Part shown: in pieces, positions 42,899 through 51,783 of the stretch
How the letters are laid out: each line of letters opens with the position of its first letter
Numbering within the stretch: the first letter of the stretch is position 1
Source: Arthrobacter sp. FW306-2-2C-D06B
GTDB taxonomy: Bacteria > Actinomycetota > Actinomycetes > Actinomycetales > Micrococcaceae
Reading direction: 5' to 3'
Assembly (NCBI RefSeq): GCF_021789175.1
Contig: NZ_CP084560.1
Location: forward strand, 3,906,001 to 3,970,000
Length of the DNA: 64,000 nucleotides
Program-made: the position numbers and the translations under genes
Notes under the pieces: generated by a model
Told to the model about the DNA's origin: nothing
The model's input: only the letters and a program-made list of their open reading frames with translations
Database searches by the model: none

Positions 42899-43678
42899 CT
42901 ACAGCGCCGACCAGCCGCCGTCGGAAGCGAGGATGGCGCCGTTGACGTTGGTGCCGTCGTCGCTGAGCAGGAAGGTGATGGAGGCCGCCAACTGCGCGGC
43001 TGTGGCCGGCGTGGGGACGGTGGCCTGCATCAGCGGACCGCGGCGTTCGGCGGCCAACTGGGATCCCCACACCGCCTCGATGTTGGTGAGGGTGGGCCCG
43101 GGGGCCACTGCGTTGAAGCGCAGCCCCTTCGGCCCGTACATCACGGCCGAGTTCTTGGTCAGGCCGACTACGGCGTGCTTCGACGCCGTGTAGGTAGCAC
43201 CTGCGGCGGAGCCGCGCAGCCCGGCCTCGGAGGCGACGTTGACCACGGAGCCGGCGCCAGCCTCGAGCATCAGGGGCACCACCGCGCGGGGCAAGCGCAT
43301 GAGCGCTGTGACGTTGATCCGGAAGACCCGCTCCCACATGGCGTCGTCCACTTCGTGAATCGGAGCGAAGTTATCCATGATGCCGGCGATGTTGGCGAGG
43401 GCGTCCACGCGGCCGCCGGCGGCAACGACGACGGCGGCAACGGTCTCCTCGGAGGAGATGTCGCCCGCCACGGGCACGAGGTCCAGGCTTCCGTTTTCGT
43501 CCACCAAGGCATCCAGTCGCTCCTTGCTGATGTCGGCGGCGATGACGCGCCCGCCTTCCTTCGCGACGCGCAGGGCCGTAGCCTGGCCGATGCCCGAGCC
43601 CGCCCCGGTGACGATCACCGTCTTCCCGGCAAAACGGCCAGTGATGGCGGCTTCCTGCCATGCAGTCTCGTTGCCCAT
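42899..43678 (-). CDS. Short-chain dehydrogenase/reductase
   Basis: A 259-residue SDR. Cofactor motif VTGAGSGIGQATAL, LANIAGIMD (NAG variant), catalytic VNVASEAG and YTASKHAVVG; C-terminus GAILASDGGWSAL. It begins at ATG 43678 behind GGAGGAACAAC. Divergent from the TetR gene with a palindrome between, so likely its target. Resembles FabG-like or hydroxysteroid-type SDRs; substrate unknown. Confidence 0.87.
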   Translation of the reverse strand: MGNETAWQEAAITGRFAGKTVIVTGAGSGIGQATALRVAKEGGRVIAADISKERLDALVDENGSLDLVPVAGDISSEETVAAVVVAAGGRVDALANIAGIMDNFAPIHEVDDAMWERVFRINVTALMRLPRAVVPLMLEAGAGSVVNVASEAGLRGSAAGATYTASKHAVVGLTKNSAVMYGPKGLRFNAVAPGPTLTNIEAVWGSQLAAERRGPLMQATVPTPATAAQLAASITFLLSDDGTNVNGAILASDGGWSAL

Positions 43679-43718
43679 GTTGTTCCTCCGAACGTGTTGG
43701 TGGCGTTTCCCTTACCTT

Positions 43719-43735
43719 ATGACACTCCGTGTCAT
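43719..43735. promoter_or_regulatory. TetR operator between SDR and TetR genes
   Basis: A perfect 7-bp-arm inverted repeat ATGACAC-TCC-GTGTCAT in the 81-bp divergent gap, 24 bp before the TetR ATG and 40 bp before the SDR start. Confidence 0.7.
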
Positions 43736-43759
43736 TATGTAAGAGTGGATACTGGAGAG

Positions 43760-44407
43760 ATGCCCTCAGACCATACGAAGCCCGGCGTCGGGCGCTCCAC
43801 CGGACGCCCGGCGACAATTGATCCGGACGCCGTGGCCGGCGTCGCGCTCCGTCTTTTTGCCGAGAACGGCTACGAACGGACATCAATGGAGGACATCGCA
43901 CGCGCGGCGGGAATCGGACGGAAGAGCCTCTACCGCTACTTCCCGAACAAAGCTGACCTCGTGTGGGGCGGCATGGAACCGGTGGTGGAAGCCTCCGGAC
44001 AGGTGCTGGAGGCCGCTCGCGCAGCGGAGACGTCCGACAGCGATGAGGGTGACGGCGACATTTCCGACGGCGGCGTCCTCGCAGGACTGCGGGCGGCCGC
44101 CATCGCCGGGGCTTCGGCGATCCCGGACCTTTCCGTCACGCGTGGGCGCCTGCGCCTGATCGCGGAGCACCCTGAGCTGGCGAGCAGAAGCTACGATGCC
44201 CTGGCTCCACAGCGGGAACGGGCGCGGCTTTACCTCGTGGCGCAAGGCGTCAGCGAAAGCGCGTCGGGCTATCTGTGCGCCGCCTATCTCGGGGCGACCT
44301 TCGAGGCCTGGATGCAGTGGGCCGCCGGCACGGATGCGGATCCGGTCCCGTATTTGGTAGAGGCCTTGGGAGTGCTGCGGGTTCCGGGTGCCCGGCCCGG
44401 CGGATAA
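43760..44407 (+). CDS. TetR-family transcriptional regulator
   Basis: A 215-residue TetR protein. HTH: ALRLFAENGYERTSMEDIAR and AGIGRKSLYRYFPNKADLVW, matching the mycofactocin/actinobacterial TetR type. ATG 43760 has only a close GGAG; GTG 43745 is an alternative start. Much of the open frame before it is shadow of the SDR. The C-terminal domain is acidic around residues 85-110. Divergent from the SDR, with a palindrome between. Confidence 0.88.
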   Translation: MPSDHTKPGVGRSTGRPATIDPDAVAGVALRLFAENGYERTSMEDIARAAGIGRKSLYRYFPNKADLVWGGMEPVVEASGQVLEAARAAETSDSDEGDGDISDGGVLAGLRAAAIAGASAIPDLSVTRGRLRLIAEHPELASRSYDALAPQRERARLYLVAQGVSESASGYLCAAYLGATFEAWMQWAAGTDADPVPYLVEALGVLRVPGARPGG

Positions 44408-44426
44408 CCTATGCCTGGGAGGGCAA

Positions 44427-44897
44427 ATGACTGTTCGAAGCGCGGGAATTCTGTTGTACCGTCGGCGCTCCACGGCGGAACTGGAAGTGTGGATAGCCCA
44501 CATGGGCGGCCCGTTCTGGGCCCACAAGGATGCGCGCGCCTGGTCCATTCCCAAAGGTGAATACCTCGAAGACGAGGATTCCCTTGTGGCCGCCAAGCGT
44601 GAATTCGCCGAGGAGATGGGCACTCCCCCGCCCGCCGTCGAATATCACCAGCTGGGCATCTTCCGACAACCGTCGGGCAAACTCGTGGCGGCTTTCACGG
44701 CGGAGTCGGACTTCGACCCCGTGAGAATCGTGAGCAACACCTTCGAGCTGGAATGGCCGCGGGGATCCGGCGTCATCCGGAGCTATCCGGAGATCGACGA
44801 CGCCATCTGGGCCACGGAGGCAGTTGCCCGCACCAAATTGGTCAGCGGGCAGGTGCCGATCCTTGACGCGTTGATCCGGCACCTTGGGAGCCACTAG
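44427..44897 (+). CDS. NUDIX hydrolase
   Basis: A 156-residue Nudix protein. The full Nudix box is present: G at residue 44 (GEYLED), then E, then REFAEEMG (Gx5Ex7REUxEEG). The N-terminus SAGILLYRRR and KDARAWSIPKGEYLED match the MutT/Ap4A-like subgroup. ATG 44427 follows GGGAGGGC. It hydrolyses a nucleoside diphosphate linked to X; substrate unknown. The stop overlaps the convergent NTF2-like gene by 4 bp. Confidence 0.9.
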   Translation: MTVRSAGILLYRRRSTAELEVWIAHMGGPFWAHKDARAWSIPKGEYLEDEDSLVAAKREFAEEMGTPPPAVEYHQLGIFRQPSGKLVAAFTAESDFDPVRIVSNTFELEWPRGSGVIRSYPEIDDAIWATEAVARTKLVSGQVPILDALIRHLGSH

Positions 44898-45325
44898 GCC
44901 TGGACGATCGACTCGATGGGCCGCGGGGAAAGTATCGGATCCGCGTGACGGTGGAGAACCTTCCACTCCCCGTCTTCCCGGCGGAAAATCGTCGTCACCC
45001 GAAGGGGTATCGGGGACACCTCATCAGACCCGCCAACCTTGGCCCGTGCCCATTCGATTTCGACGATGTACGCAAGCTCCGTCCCGACATACCCGGAGAT
45101 TCGTTCGAATCTGATGGGCTCGCCCTCCCTCAGCCCGGAAGACGCACGATCCATGGTCGCTTCGACCGCACTCGAGCCCCGCGCAGGCGGGCCGAGCGGA
45201 TTAGCGAGCGTCACGTCACCGCGCTTTGAGAACAGCTTCTTCTGCTGCTCCGGGTCTCCCTTGACGAACGCATCGAGCGCTCGATGGTACTTCTCCACCA
45301 TCAGATCGAGATCGGAATCGGACAT
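44894..45325 (-). CDS. NTF2-like (SnoaL/DUF4440) protein
   Basis: A 143-residue protein; ATG 45325 is chosen for the GGAGGAACC Shine-Dalgarno. Features: LMVEKYHRALDAFVKGD, FSKRGDVTLANPLGPPARG, and C-terminal RVTTIFRREDGEWKVLHRHA, typical of DUF4440/SnoaL-3 NTF2-fold proteins. Function unknown; probably small-ligand binding. Confidence 0.82.
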   Translation of the reverse strand: MSDSDLDLMVEKYHRALDAFVKGDPEQQKKLFSKRGDVTLANPLGPPARGSSAVEATMDRASSGLREGEPIRFERISGYVGTELAYIVEIEWARAKVGGSDEVSPIPLRVTTIFRREDGEWKVLHRHADPILSPRPIESIVQA

Positions 45326-45486
45326 TGGTTCCTCCAGCCTCGCTTCGCCTTGGCGCGGTACGCCAGGGGCCATGTTCGGCCATCGTGGCACCGCTCAACA
45401 GGGATGTCCATAGAACGAAACTCCCGGGCCCAGACCGGTCAGGAATGGAGAAGCGCCGCTTCCGGGCCGCGCCTAGAATGGCGGTC

Positions 45487-45522
45487 ATGGACAACACCGT
45501 CCACGCCAGCTTCGTCCCCTAA
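45487..45522 (+). pseudogene. Eleven-codon remnant of a VOC-family gene (start of a deleted gene)
   Basis: ATG 45487 opens MDNTVHASFVP followed by TAA. From memory, this matches the N-terminus of VOC-family proteins (MDNTxHASFLPHDDP...) commonly encoded just upstream of the short UvrA-like gene in Actinobacteria. A TAGAAT box precedes it by about 8 bp. The rest of such a gene is absent, and a different VOC gene begins at 45540. Probably a deletion scar; a regulatory upstream ORF is the alternative. Confidence 0.5.
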
Positions 45523-45539
45523 TGACTTCAGGAGTGATC

Positions 45540-45899
45540 ATGAGCGACTCTTCCAACGAAGGAATCAAGACCGTGCTGCATCCCGTTACGGACCTCGCCG
45601 CGGCGAAGGCTGTGTACACGGCTTTGCTCGGCATAGCGCCGCAGGCCGATGGGCCGTATTACGTCGGCTTCGACGTCGCGGGCCAGCACATCGGGCTCGT
45701 TCCGGGAGGCGGACCGCAGGCCATGACCTCGCCCGTTGCTTACTGGCACGTTTCGGACATCGAGGCGAAGCTGGCCGAGGTGACTGCCGCCGGCGCTACC
45801 CTGAAGGAAGCAGCCCGCGACGTCGGGGGCGGCCGTCTGGTTGCCACCGTGACCGACCCGGACGGCAACGTCCTGGGGCTGCTTCAAGATCCCCAATAG
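45540..45899 (+). CDS. VOC/glyoxalase-family protein
   Basis: A 119-residue single-domain VOC protein: IKTVLHPVTDLAAAKAVYTA, YYVGFDVAGQHIGLVPGG and a C-terminal VATVTDPDGNVLGLLQD, the paired beta-alpha-beta-beta-beta pattern. ATG 45540 follows CAGGAG. Could be a metal-dependent lyase/dioxygenase-fold or a binding (resistance) protein. It precedes the UvrA-like gene by 59 bp and is probably cotranscribed with it. Confidence 0.85.
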   Translation: MSDSSNEGIKTVLHPVTDLAAAKAVYTALLGIAPQADGPYYVGFDVAGQHIGLVPGGGPQAMTSPVAYWHVSDIEAKLAEVTAAGATLKEAARDVGGGRLVATVTDPDGNVLGLLQDPQ

Positions 45900-45958
45900 C
45901 CAACCAGACTCGCCGACGAAGACCGCGAAGACGACCCCGCGTAAAAGATGGAGACACC

Positions 45959-48349
45959 ATGAGCACGGCCACGAGCACGGACACGCAGTCGCCTGAGCTG
46001 CATACTGCCGACACCCACGATCTGATTCGCGTGCAGGGTGCCCGGGAGAACAATCTCAAGGACATCAGCATCGAGCTGCCTAAGCGCCGGCTGACGGTGT
46101 TCACGGGCGTCTCCGGTTCGGGCAAGAGCTCCCTCGTGTTCGCCACGATCGCCGCGGAATCGCAGCGCATGATCAACGAAACGTACAGCACCTTCGTGCA
46201 AGGTTTCATGCCGACTATGGCCCGGCCGGACGTGGACCTGCTCGAAGGACTCACGACCGCGATCATCGTCGACCAGGAGCGAATGGGCGCAAACCCCCGT
46301 TCCACAGTGGGTACCGCCACCGACGCCAACGCCATGCTGCGCATGCTCTTCAGCCGGCTTGGCCAGCCGCACATCGGATCGCCGCAAGCGTTCTCGTTCA
46401 ATGTCGCCTCGATCTCGGGCGCGGGCGCGGTCACCGTAGAGCGCGGCGGCACCACGACGAAAGAGCGCCGCAGTTTCAGCATCACGGGCGGCATGTGCCC
46501 GCGCTGCGAAGGGCGGGGTTCGGTCACGGATTTCGATCTGACCGCCCTGTACGACGGCGGCAAGTCGCTCGCCGAGGGCGCCCTCACGATCCCCGGCTAC
46601 AGCATGGACGGCTGGTACGGCCGCATCTTCAGCGGCTCCGGCTTCTTCGACATGGACAAGCCGATCAGCAAGTACACCAAGAAGGAACTCCACGACCTGC
46701 TCCACAAGGAGCCGACCAAGATCAAGGTCGAGGGAATCAACCTGACCTACGAGGGCCTGATTCCCAAGATCCAGAAGTCTATGCTTTCCAAGGACCCGGA
46801 GGGGATGCAGCCACATATCCGCGCCTTCGTCGAGCGGGCCATCACCTTCACGACCTGTCCCGATTGCGATGGCACCCGGCTCACCGAGGCGGCCCGCTCG
46901 TCAAAGATCAAGGGAATCAGCATCGCGGACGCGTGCTCGATGCAGATCAGCGACCTTGCCGAATGGGTGCGCGGGCTCGACGAACCGTCGGTGGCACCGC
47001 TCCTCAAAGGGCTGCGGCACCTCCTTGACTCGTTCGCTGAGATCGGGCTCGGCTATCTCTCGCTCGACCGGCCGGCAGGAACGCTCTCCGGCGGTGAGGC
47101 GCAGCGCACCAAGATGATCCGGCATCTGGGATCCTCGCTCACGGACGTCACCTACGTCTTCGATGAACCCACGATCGGATTGCACCCGCACGACATCGAG
47201 CGCATGAACAAGCTGCTGCTGCAACTGCGCGACAAGGGCAACACCGTGCTCGTCGTGGAGCACAAACCGGAGGCGATAGCGATCGCCGACCACGTGGTCG
47301 ACCTCGGTCCCGGCGCAGGCTCCGCCGGTGGCGAAGTGGTCTTTGAGGGCACCCTCGAGGGGCTGCGTTCCAGCGGCACCCTGACCGGGCGCCACCTCGA
47401 GGACCGCTCAACCCTCAAGAAGACCGCACGGAAACCCGCGGGCGCACTGGAGATTCGTGGCGCGGCTGCGAACAACCTGCGCGACGTCGACATCGACATT
47501 CCGCTCGGGGTCCTGGTTGTCGTCACGGGCGTCGCCGGATCCGGCAAAAGCTCGCTGATTCACGGCTCGCTGTCCGGGAGGGACGGCGTCGTGTCGATCG
47601 ATCAGGCGGGGATCAAGGGCTCGCGGCGGAGCAACCCCGCGACGTACACCGGGCTGCTCGAGCCCATACGCAAGGCGTTCGCGAAGGCCAATGGCGTGAA
47701 GCCGGCACTGTTCAGCGCGAATTCCGAGGGCGCATGCCCCACCTGCAACGGCGCGGGCGTCATCTACACGGATCTCGGGTTCATGGATACCGTGTCCACC
47801 CCCTGCGAAGAGTGCGAAGGCAAACGGTTCCAGGCATCGGTGCTCGAATACCGCCTCGGCGGCCGCAACATCGCGGAGGTGCTGGCGATGTCCGTGAAAG
47901 AGGCCGAGGAGTTCTTCTCCGACGGCGAGGCCCGCATTCCGGCGGCCCACGCGATCCTGCAGCGGCTGGCCGACGTCGGACTCGGCTACCTCAGCCTCGG
48001 CCAACCGCTCACCACACTTTCCGGCGGCGAGCGGCAGCGGATCAAACTCGCCACCCACATGGGCGAAAAGGGCGGTGTGCTGATTCTCGATGAGCCCACC
48101 TCGGGCCTGCACCTCGCCGACGTCGAACAGCTGCTTGACTTGCTGGACCGGCTCGTGGACTCCGGGAAGTCTGTCATCGTTATCGAGCACCACCAGGCGG
48201 TCATGACGCATGCCGACTGGATCATCGATCTCGGCCCGGGCGCGGGTCACGACGGCGGCCGGATCGTTTTTGAGGGCACGCCCGCCGATCTCGTCGCCGC
48301 CCGCTCAACCCTTACAGGCCAGCACCTGGCGGCCTACGTGGGCGGGTGA
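45959..48349 (+). CDS. Short UvrA-like excinuclease ATPase (DrrC/UvrA class III-like)
   Basis: A 796-residue tandem ABC ATPase, shorter than housekeeping UvrA (about 950). ATG 45959 follows GGAGACACC. Two Walker A motifs (GVSGSGKSSL near residue 53, GVAGSGKSSL near residue 523), two signatures (LSGGEAQR, LSGGERQR) and zinc-ribbon cysteines (CPRCEGRG, CPDCDGT, CPTCNGAG, CEECEGK). Such paralogues protect DNA against intercalating drugs, as proposed for DrrC. The preceding 225-codon open extension is shadow of the VOC/NTF2 region. Confidence 0.9.
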   Translation: MSTATSTDTQSPELHTADTHDLIRVQGARENNLKDISIELPKRRLTVFTGVSGSGKSSLVFATIAAESQRMINETYSTFVQGFMPTMARPDVDLLEGLTTAIIVDQERMGANPRSTVGTATDANAMLRMLFSRLGQPHIGSPQAFSFNVASISGAGAVTVERGGTTTKERRSFSITGGMCPRCEGRGSVTDFDLTALYDGGKSLAEGALTIPGYSMDGWYGRIFSGSGFFDMDKPISKYTKKELHDLLHKEPTKIKVEGINLTYEGLIPKIQKSMLSKDPEGMQPHIRAFVERAITFTTCPDCDGTRLTEAARSSKIKGISIADACSMQISDLAEWVRGLDEPSVAPLLKGLRHLLDSFAEIGLGYLSLDRPAGTLSGGEAQRTKMIRHLGSSLTDVTYVFDEPTIGLHPHDIERMNKLLLQLRDKGNTVLVVEHKPEAIAIADHVVDLGPGAGSAGGEVVFEGTLEGLRSSGTLTGRHLEDRSTLKKTARKPAGALEIRGAAANNLRDVDIDIPLGVLVVVTGVAGSGKSSLIHGSLSGRDGVVSIDQAGIKGSRRSNPATYTGLLEPIRKAFAKANGVKPALFSANSEGACPTCNGAGVIYTDLGFMDTVSTPCEECEGKRFQASVLEYRLGGRNIAEVLAMSVKEAEEFFSDGEARIPAAHAILQRLADVGLGYLSLGQPLTTLSGGERQRIKLATHMGEKGGVLILDEPTSGLHLADVEQLLDLLDRLVDSGKSVIVIEHHQAVMTHADWIIDLGPGAGHDGGRIVFEGTPADLVAARSTLTGQHLAAYVGG

Positions 48350-48809
48350 CCTGGCGGTAAACGTGCCCAGAGAAAGGGACCCAGAAGCAGTCAATAGAAT
48401 AATTTCGCCAACCACTTGCAGGAAAGGAAAGTTCACCCTGTCATAACTAGCGGCCAAGTCCGAGGGTGCAACCGGTGCCCACCCCCTCACGGAGCGAGAA
48501 ATCGGTGGTTGATTCTGAATCGATCTAGTTTAAGCAAGACAAAGGAGAGTCGCTCACGCACAGTAGGGAACCGTTCGAATCCACCGGCCCGGGCGTCGGT
48601 GCCGAACAGCCCCCTGTGAGACATGGAGCATCTTAGGCAAATCTTGAGCGAATTCTAAACTGTTCTTGGGGTTGGAATGACATACTTGTAATACCACATA
48701 TTGTGGTTGCGTGAATGGGCTACTACCATATGTAGTACTTGGATTCGAAGCTTTGCAAGTACCGCCAATGGCGTCCACCAAGCAGATCGGCTCAAACGAA
48801 GGGGACAGG
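48350..48809. other. Gene-free stretch upstream of CBASS operon
   Basis: About 460 bp without a convincing gene and visibly more AT-rich than the neighbours. It holds a small inverted repeat GATTC-T-GAATC near 48508, a candidate promoter TTGGGG-17-TAATAC near 48667-48695, and CCACATATTGTGG. The open frame from GTG 48711 into the CD-NTase is treated as leader because AAGGGG precedes ATG 48810. Confidence 0.5.
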
Positions 48810-49817
48810 ATGGCTTTGCTTAGTGGGGAATTCTCAACGGCGCTAGGACGTATTGAACCGGGGGCTGACAAGGAAAACGCCCCGGAAGCTCATCAATTGG
48901 TTCGAAGCGTGCTTGAATCGGACGCAACACTAGCTGAGTACGGGATCAAGAGTGTGCTGATCGGCTCCTACAAGCGACGCGTCTCGATTCGACGAGTAAA
49001 AGACGTTGATGTTTTTTGCATGCTTGAGGAACTTCCAGTCGGTGTGACGTCCAAAGAAATCCTGGACAAATTCTTCGAGGTTCTACACGGAGCTTTCGGC
49101 CGTGACTCCAGCGGGCACCAGCGAACGAAACGTCAGGACCGCAGCCTTCAGGTGGATTTCCCAGAGTTCGACCTATACGTCGATGCCGTGCCGGCGCGAC
49201 CTCATTGGGACAAGAACTCCTGGGAGATCCCCAAACGCGGTCAAGACAATGACTGGCAGCAGACGAATCCGGATCTTCTGACCTCGCTGACGCAGCAAAT
49301 GAACGACGCGCATGCCGCGATGTATGTCCCCACCGTCAAGTTACTGCGCCAAACGCGTAGGGCACTCATGGGCCATTCGAAGCCGGGCGGCTTCTTCATC
49401 GAAATTGCCACCTATCAGGCGTTTGCGAGTGGGGCAGTGGTGGGGCAGAACCAAGCAGACTATTACGCTTCCGCACTGGCCGTAGTCGCAAAGTTGATCA
49501 AGAACCACGTTGACTACGGACTCAGCATCGGAGATCCCACGCTGCCCGGGCTCCCACTCTCAGTGCGTGCCAAGACGGAAGAATTTGAGCGCCTAAAGAC
49601 CACGTTTGCGGGAGCGTCTGAGTCGGCAGCCCGGGCCTTGGCAGAAGAAGACCGTGGAAAGGCGGCCCTGGGATTCCGGAATCTTTTGGGCGTAAACGGT
49701 GACGGTGAAGAGGTCTTTCCGATGCCTGCAGGCTACGAGGAAGACGGGACAAAGAAGGAGCGTCTCATCGTACCGGGCGACGCGCATGTCCCGGCAGGGA
49801 GCCGCAACTTCGGGTGA
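48810..49817 (+). CDS. CBASS cyclic-oligonucleotide synthase (CD-NTase, cGAS/DncV-like)
   Basis: A 335-residue CD-NTase. The nucleotidyltransferase motif is intact: G52-S53 in LIGSYKRR, then D65 and D67 in KDVDVF, and third Asp D125 in LYVDAV. Typical N-terminal AHQLVRSVLESDATL is present. It makes a cyclic di- or trinucleotide on phage infection. ATG 48810 is chosen for the AAGGGGACAGG Shine-Dalgarno. The protein ends in ...RNFG, a terminal Gly suited to Cap2 conjugation. The stop overlaps cap2 by 4 bp. Codon use is less G/C-biased than flanks, pointing to horizontal acquisition. Confidence 0.93.
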   Translation: MALLSGEFSTALGRIEPGADKENAPEAHQLVRSVLESDATLAEYGIKSVLIGSYKRRVSIRRVKDVDVFCMLEELPVGVTSKEILDKFFEVLHGAFGRDSSGHQRTKRQDRSLQVDFPEFDLYVDAVPARPHWDKNSWEIPKRGQDNDWQQTNPDLLTSLTQQMNDAHAAMYVPTVKLLRQTRRALMGHSKPGGFFIEIATYQAFASGAVVGQNQADYYASALAVVAKLIKNHVDYGLSIGDPTLPGLPLSVRAKTEEFERLKTTFAGASESAARALAEEDRGKAALGFRNLLGVNGDGEEVFPMPAGYEEDGTKKERLIVPGDAHVPAGSRNFG

Positions 49818-51271
49818 AAGCGGCATGGGATGAGGAACTTGCATCACACCGGGCCGAATTCGAGGAGGGCCTGGCCAGAGCGGGATTCCGGCTAAAGGAG
49901 TCCGAGTGGCGCGGCACTGTTGATCGTGGTGGATCAACAGCACAGGTCACAGTGGTTCTGCCCGATCAGTTCCCGTTGTCGCGCCCGAAAGTCTACCCAG
50001 CCGACGAAGCGTCAGTTCCCTGGTCTTGGCATCGAGAGAGAGATGGAGCGCTCTGCCTCATAGCTGAGGAAGACTACTCCGATCTCTGGTGGATCAATGT
50101 TGGTGACTTCCTTGCCCACGTCTCGCGCTGGTTCGTCGAGGCGGATCGAGGATGGCCGAACGACAGACCAGACCTTGATCTGGACCGATACTTCGAATCG
50201 AGCACGGATTCAACACTCATTCTCTACGGCGACTTGGACAGGTATAGGAACGCCTATGTGCGGTTCGCCCGCCAGGCCAACAACACACTCGTCCTCAAGG
50301 GACTTGGACGCCGCAAAGGAAACTCCTACCGAAAGTCCTTCTATGGATACATCGGAGAACTTGGAGAACTCACGGTGCCCCCAAGGTCTTGGGAGGACAT
50401 TGTTGCGCTGTTGCCGGAAGGGACGACGCTTGAGTCTGCCATTACTGCCGACTGTGTGAGGCTCCTCCTCTTACGCTACACACGCGGAGAACACCATGGC
50501 GTACTCACCCTCGACGTCCAACCTAACTCCAACGGAGGCATGAGCGTTCAAAGCCGCGTCAGCGCCAGCACGGTATTGGATGCACGAACACTTCGAGCGG
50601 GTCCAAACCGTCGTGTTCTTTGCCGAAAGTCCGTGGCCATAGTCGGGGTGGGCGCCATAGGCTCACACACCGCAGATCTTATGATGCGCGCAGGCATTGC
50701 GAAGATGACCTTGGTGGACTCCGACGTGCTCAAGCCCGGAAACGTCGTAAGGCATCTCGCCGGCCCTGCCCATGTCGGGTTACCGAAAGTCGAGGCGGTT
50801 GCGAGGACCTTGAAAACCAGCGATGGAGTGAAAGCCATTGACGTCATACCCAAAGTCACGAGGATCTCCCGAGGCGAGGAAGCGCTGAAATTGGTCGAGC
50901 AGCATGACCTCGTTATCGACACATCCGCCGACTTCAGCTGCACAGCCCTACTTAGGGCCGCGGCACACGCCGCGGGCAAGCAGATCGTCAGCGGATGCAT
51001 CCAGAACCGCGGGCGAACGGCTCGTGTCGACATCCTGCCAGCCCGGGCCGATCAGCAACCAGTACCGGATTCCCGTGGTCTTCAATTCAACGAGGACAAC
51101 GTCCCAGACCTTTATGAAACCGGTTGTGCTAGCCCCGTTTCTCCGGCGACGCCGCACATAGTTGGTCTGGCGGCGGCCCTGACATCCCACTACGCCGTGG
51201 AACTTCTGTCAGAAAAGCCAATTGCGCTGGCCGGGCACGTCGTTCATCTTGGTCTCGAGGCACCGACATGA
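49814..51271 (+). CDS. cap2: CBASS Cap2: fused E2-like/E1-like ubiquitin-transfer protein
   Basis: A 485-residue E2-E1 fusion. The N-terminal E2-like domain has its catalytic Cys81 in DGALCLIAEE, just after HRERDG. The C-terminal ThiF/E1 domain starts near residue 270: ATP loop VGVGAIGSHTADLMMRAG (277-294), acidic TLVDSDVLKPGNVVRH, and a candidate adenylation-transfer Cys438 in YETGCASP. Cap2 conjugates the CD-NTase C-terminus to targets, priming the synthase. GTG 49814 overlaps the CD-NTase stop by 4 bp (GTGA); the stop overlaps cap3. Confidence 0.93.
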   Translation: MKAAWDEELASHRAEFEEGLARAGFRLKESEWRGTVDRGGSTAQVTVVLPDQFPLSRPKVYPADEASVPWSWHRERDGALCLIAEEDYSDLWWINVGDFLAHVSRWFVEADRGWPNDRPDLDLDRYFESSTDSTLILYGDLDRYRNAYVRFARQANNTLVLKGLGRRKGNSYRKSFYGYIGELGELTVPPRSWEDIVALLPEGTTLESAITADCVRLLLLRYTRGEHHGVLTLDVQPNSNGGMSVQSRVSASTVLDARTLRAGPNRRVLCRKSVAIVGVGAIGSHTADLMMRAGIAKMTLVDSDVLKPGNVVRHLAGPAHVGLPKVEAVARTLKTSDGVKAIDVIPKVTRISRGEEALKLVEQHDLVIDTSADFSCTALLRAAAHAAGKQIVSGCIQNRGRTARVDILPARADQQPVPDSRGLQFNEDNVPDLYETGCASPVSPATPHIVGLAAALTSHYAVELLSEKPIALAGHVVHLGLEAPT

Positions 51272-51783
51272 GGCCGCGCCAGCCGATCGTCCATCTGTCC
51301 CACCAATCTGCCGCACGTATTCTCGGCCTGGCCGAGCTGGCCCTTCCGTTTGAAAGCGGCGGCATCCTCGTCGGTTACCGCGAATCAGACGACATTGTCG
51401 TGTCCGAGGTGTTGCTCGTTCCACCAGAGTCCGTCGGTTCGAGTCATTACCGGCGCGATGGCAGAGTCGCCGACACGCTTCTTCAGGAATATTTGCAGAC
51501 CGGTAGCGAAATAGAGGGATACGTCGGCGAGTGGCACAGCCATCCAGCCCCAATTGGACCAAGCCGCCTAGATCTCAGAACTCTCAAGGAACTCGCGGCG
51601 GTCGCAGAGGGGTCGGTGGCGCTCATCGTCTGTGCTTTCACCAAGGATCAGTCCCACCACACCTTTCATCTGCGTTGGGCCCGTCGCACGGCGGGCCACC
51701 GGATTTCACTAACGACCCCAGAGTTACGTCAGAGCTACTCCGCACCAAGCACTCCCGTTCCCGATCAGGAGATCCGTCAATGA
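51268..51783 (+). CDS. cap3: CBASS Cap3: JAMM/Mov34 deconjugating peptidase
   Basis: A 171-residue JAB/MPN+ metallopeptidase. The zinc/catalytic set is E29 in FESGGILVG, H90 and H92 in EWHSHP, S99 and D102 in PSRLD; spacing between the second His and Ser is six residues. Cap3 cleaves CD-NTase-target conjugates made by Cap2, resetting the system. ATG 51268 overlaps cap2, and the stop overlaps the TIR-SAVED gene (ATGA). Together with cap2 it marks a Type II CBASS. Confidence 0.93.
   Translation: MRPRQPIVHLSHQSAARILGLAELALPFESGGILVGYRESDDIVVSEVLLVPPESVGSSHYRRDGRVADTLLQEYLQTGSEIEGYVGEWHSHPAPIGPSRLDLRTLKELAAVAEGSVALIVCAFTKDQSHHTFHLRWARRTAGHRISLTTPELRQSYSAPSTPVPDQEIRQ

Noticed and set aside
45284..45958. 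225-codon N-terminal extension of the UvrA-like protein
   Set aside because: It overlaps the NTF2-like and VOC genes in other frames, has Arg-rich nonsense composition, and ATG 45959 has a good Shine-Dalgarno and family-like N-terminus.
48568..48600. GTTCGAATCC motif resembling a tRNA T-loop, possible att site
   Set aside because: The flanking bases do not form a T-stem and no anticodon or acceptor arm can be folded; treated as chance.
48711..48809. Longer CD-NTase start at GTG 48711 or ATG 48768
   Set aside because: Neither has a Shine-Dalgarno, and the extra residues do not look like the family N-terminus; ATG 48810 has AAGGGG at suitable distance.
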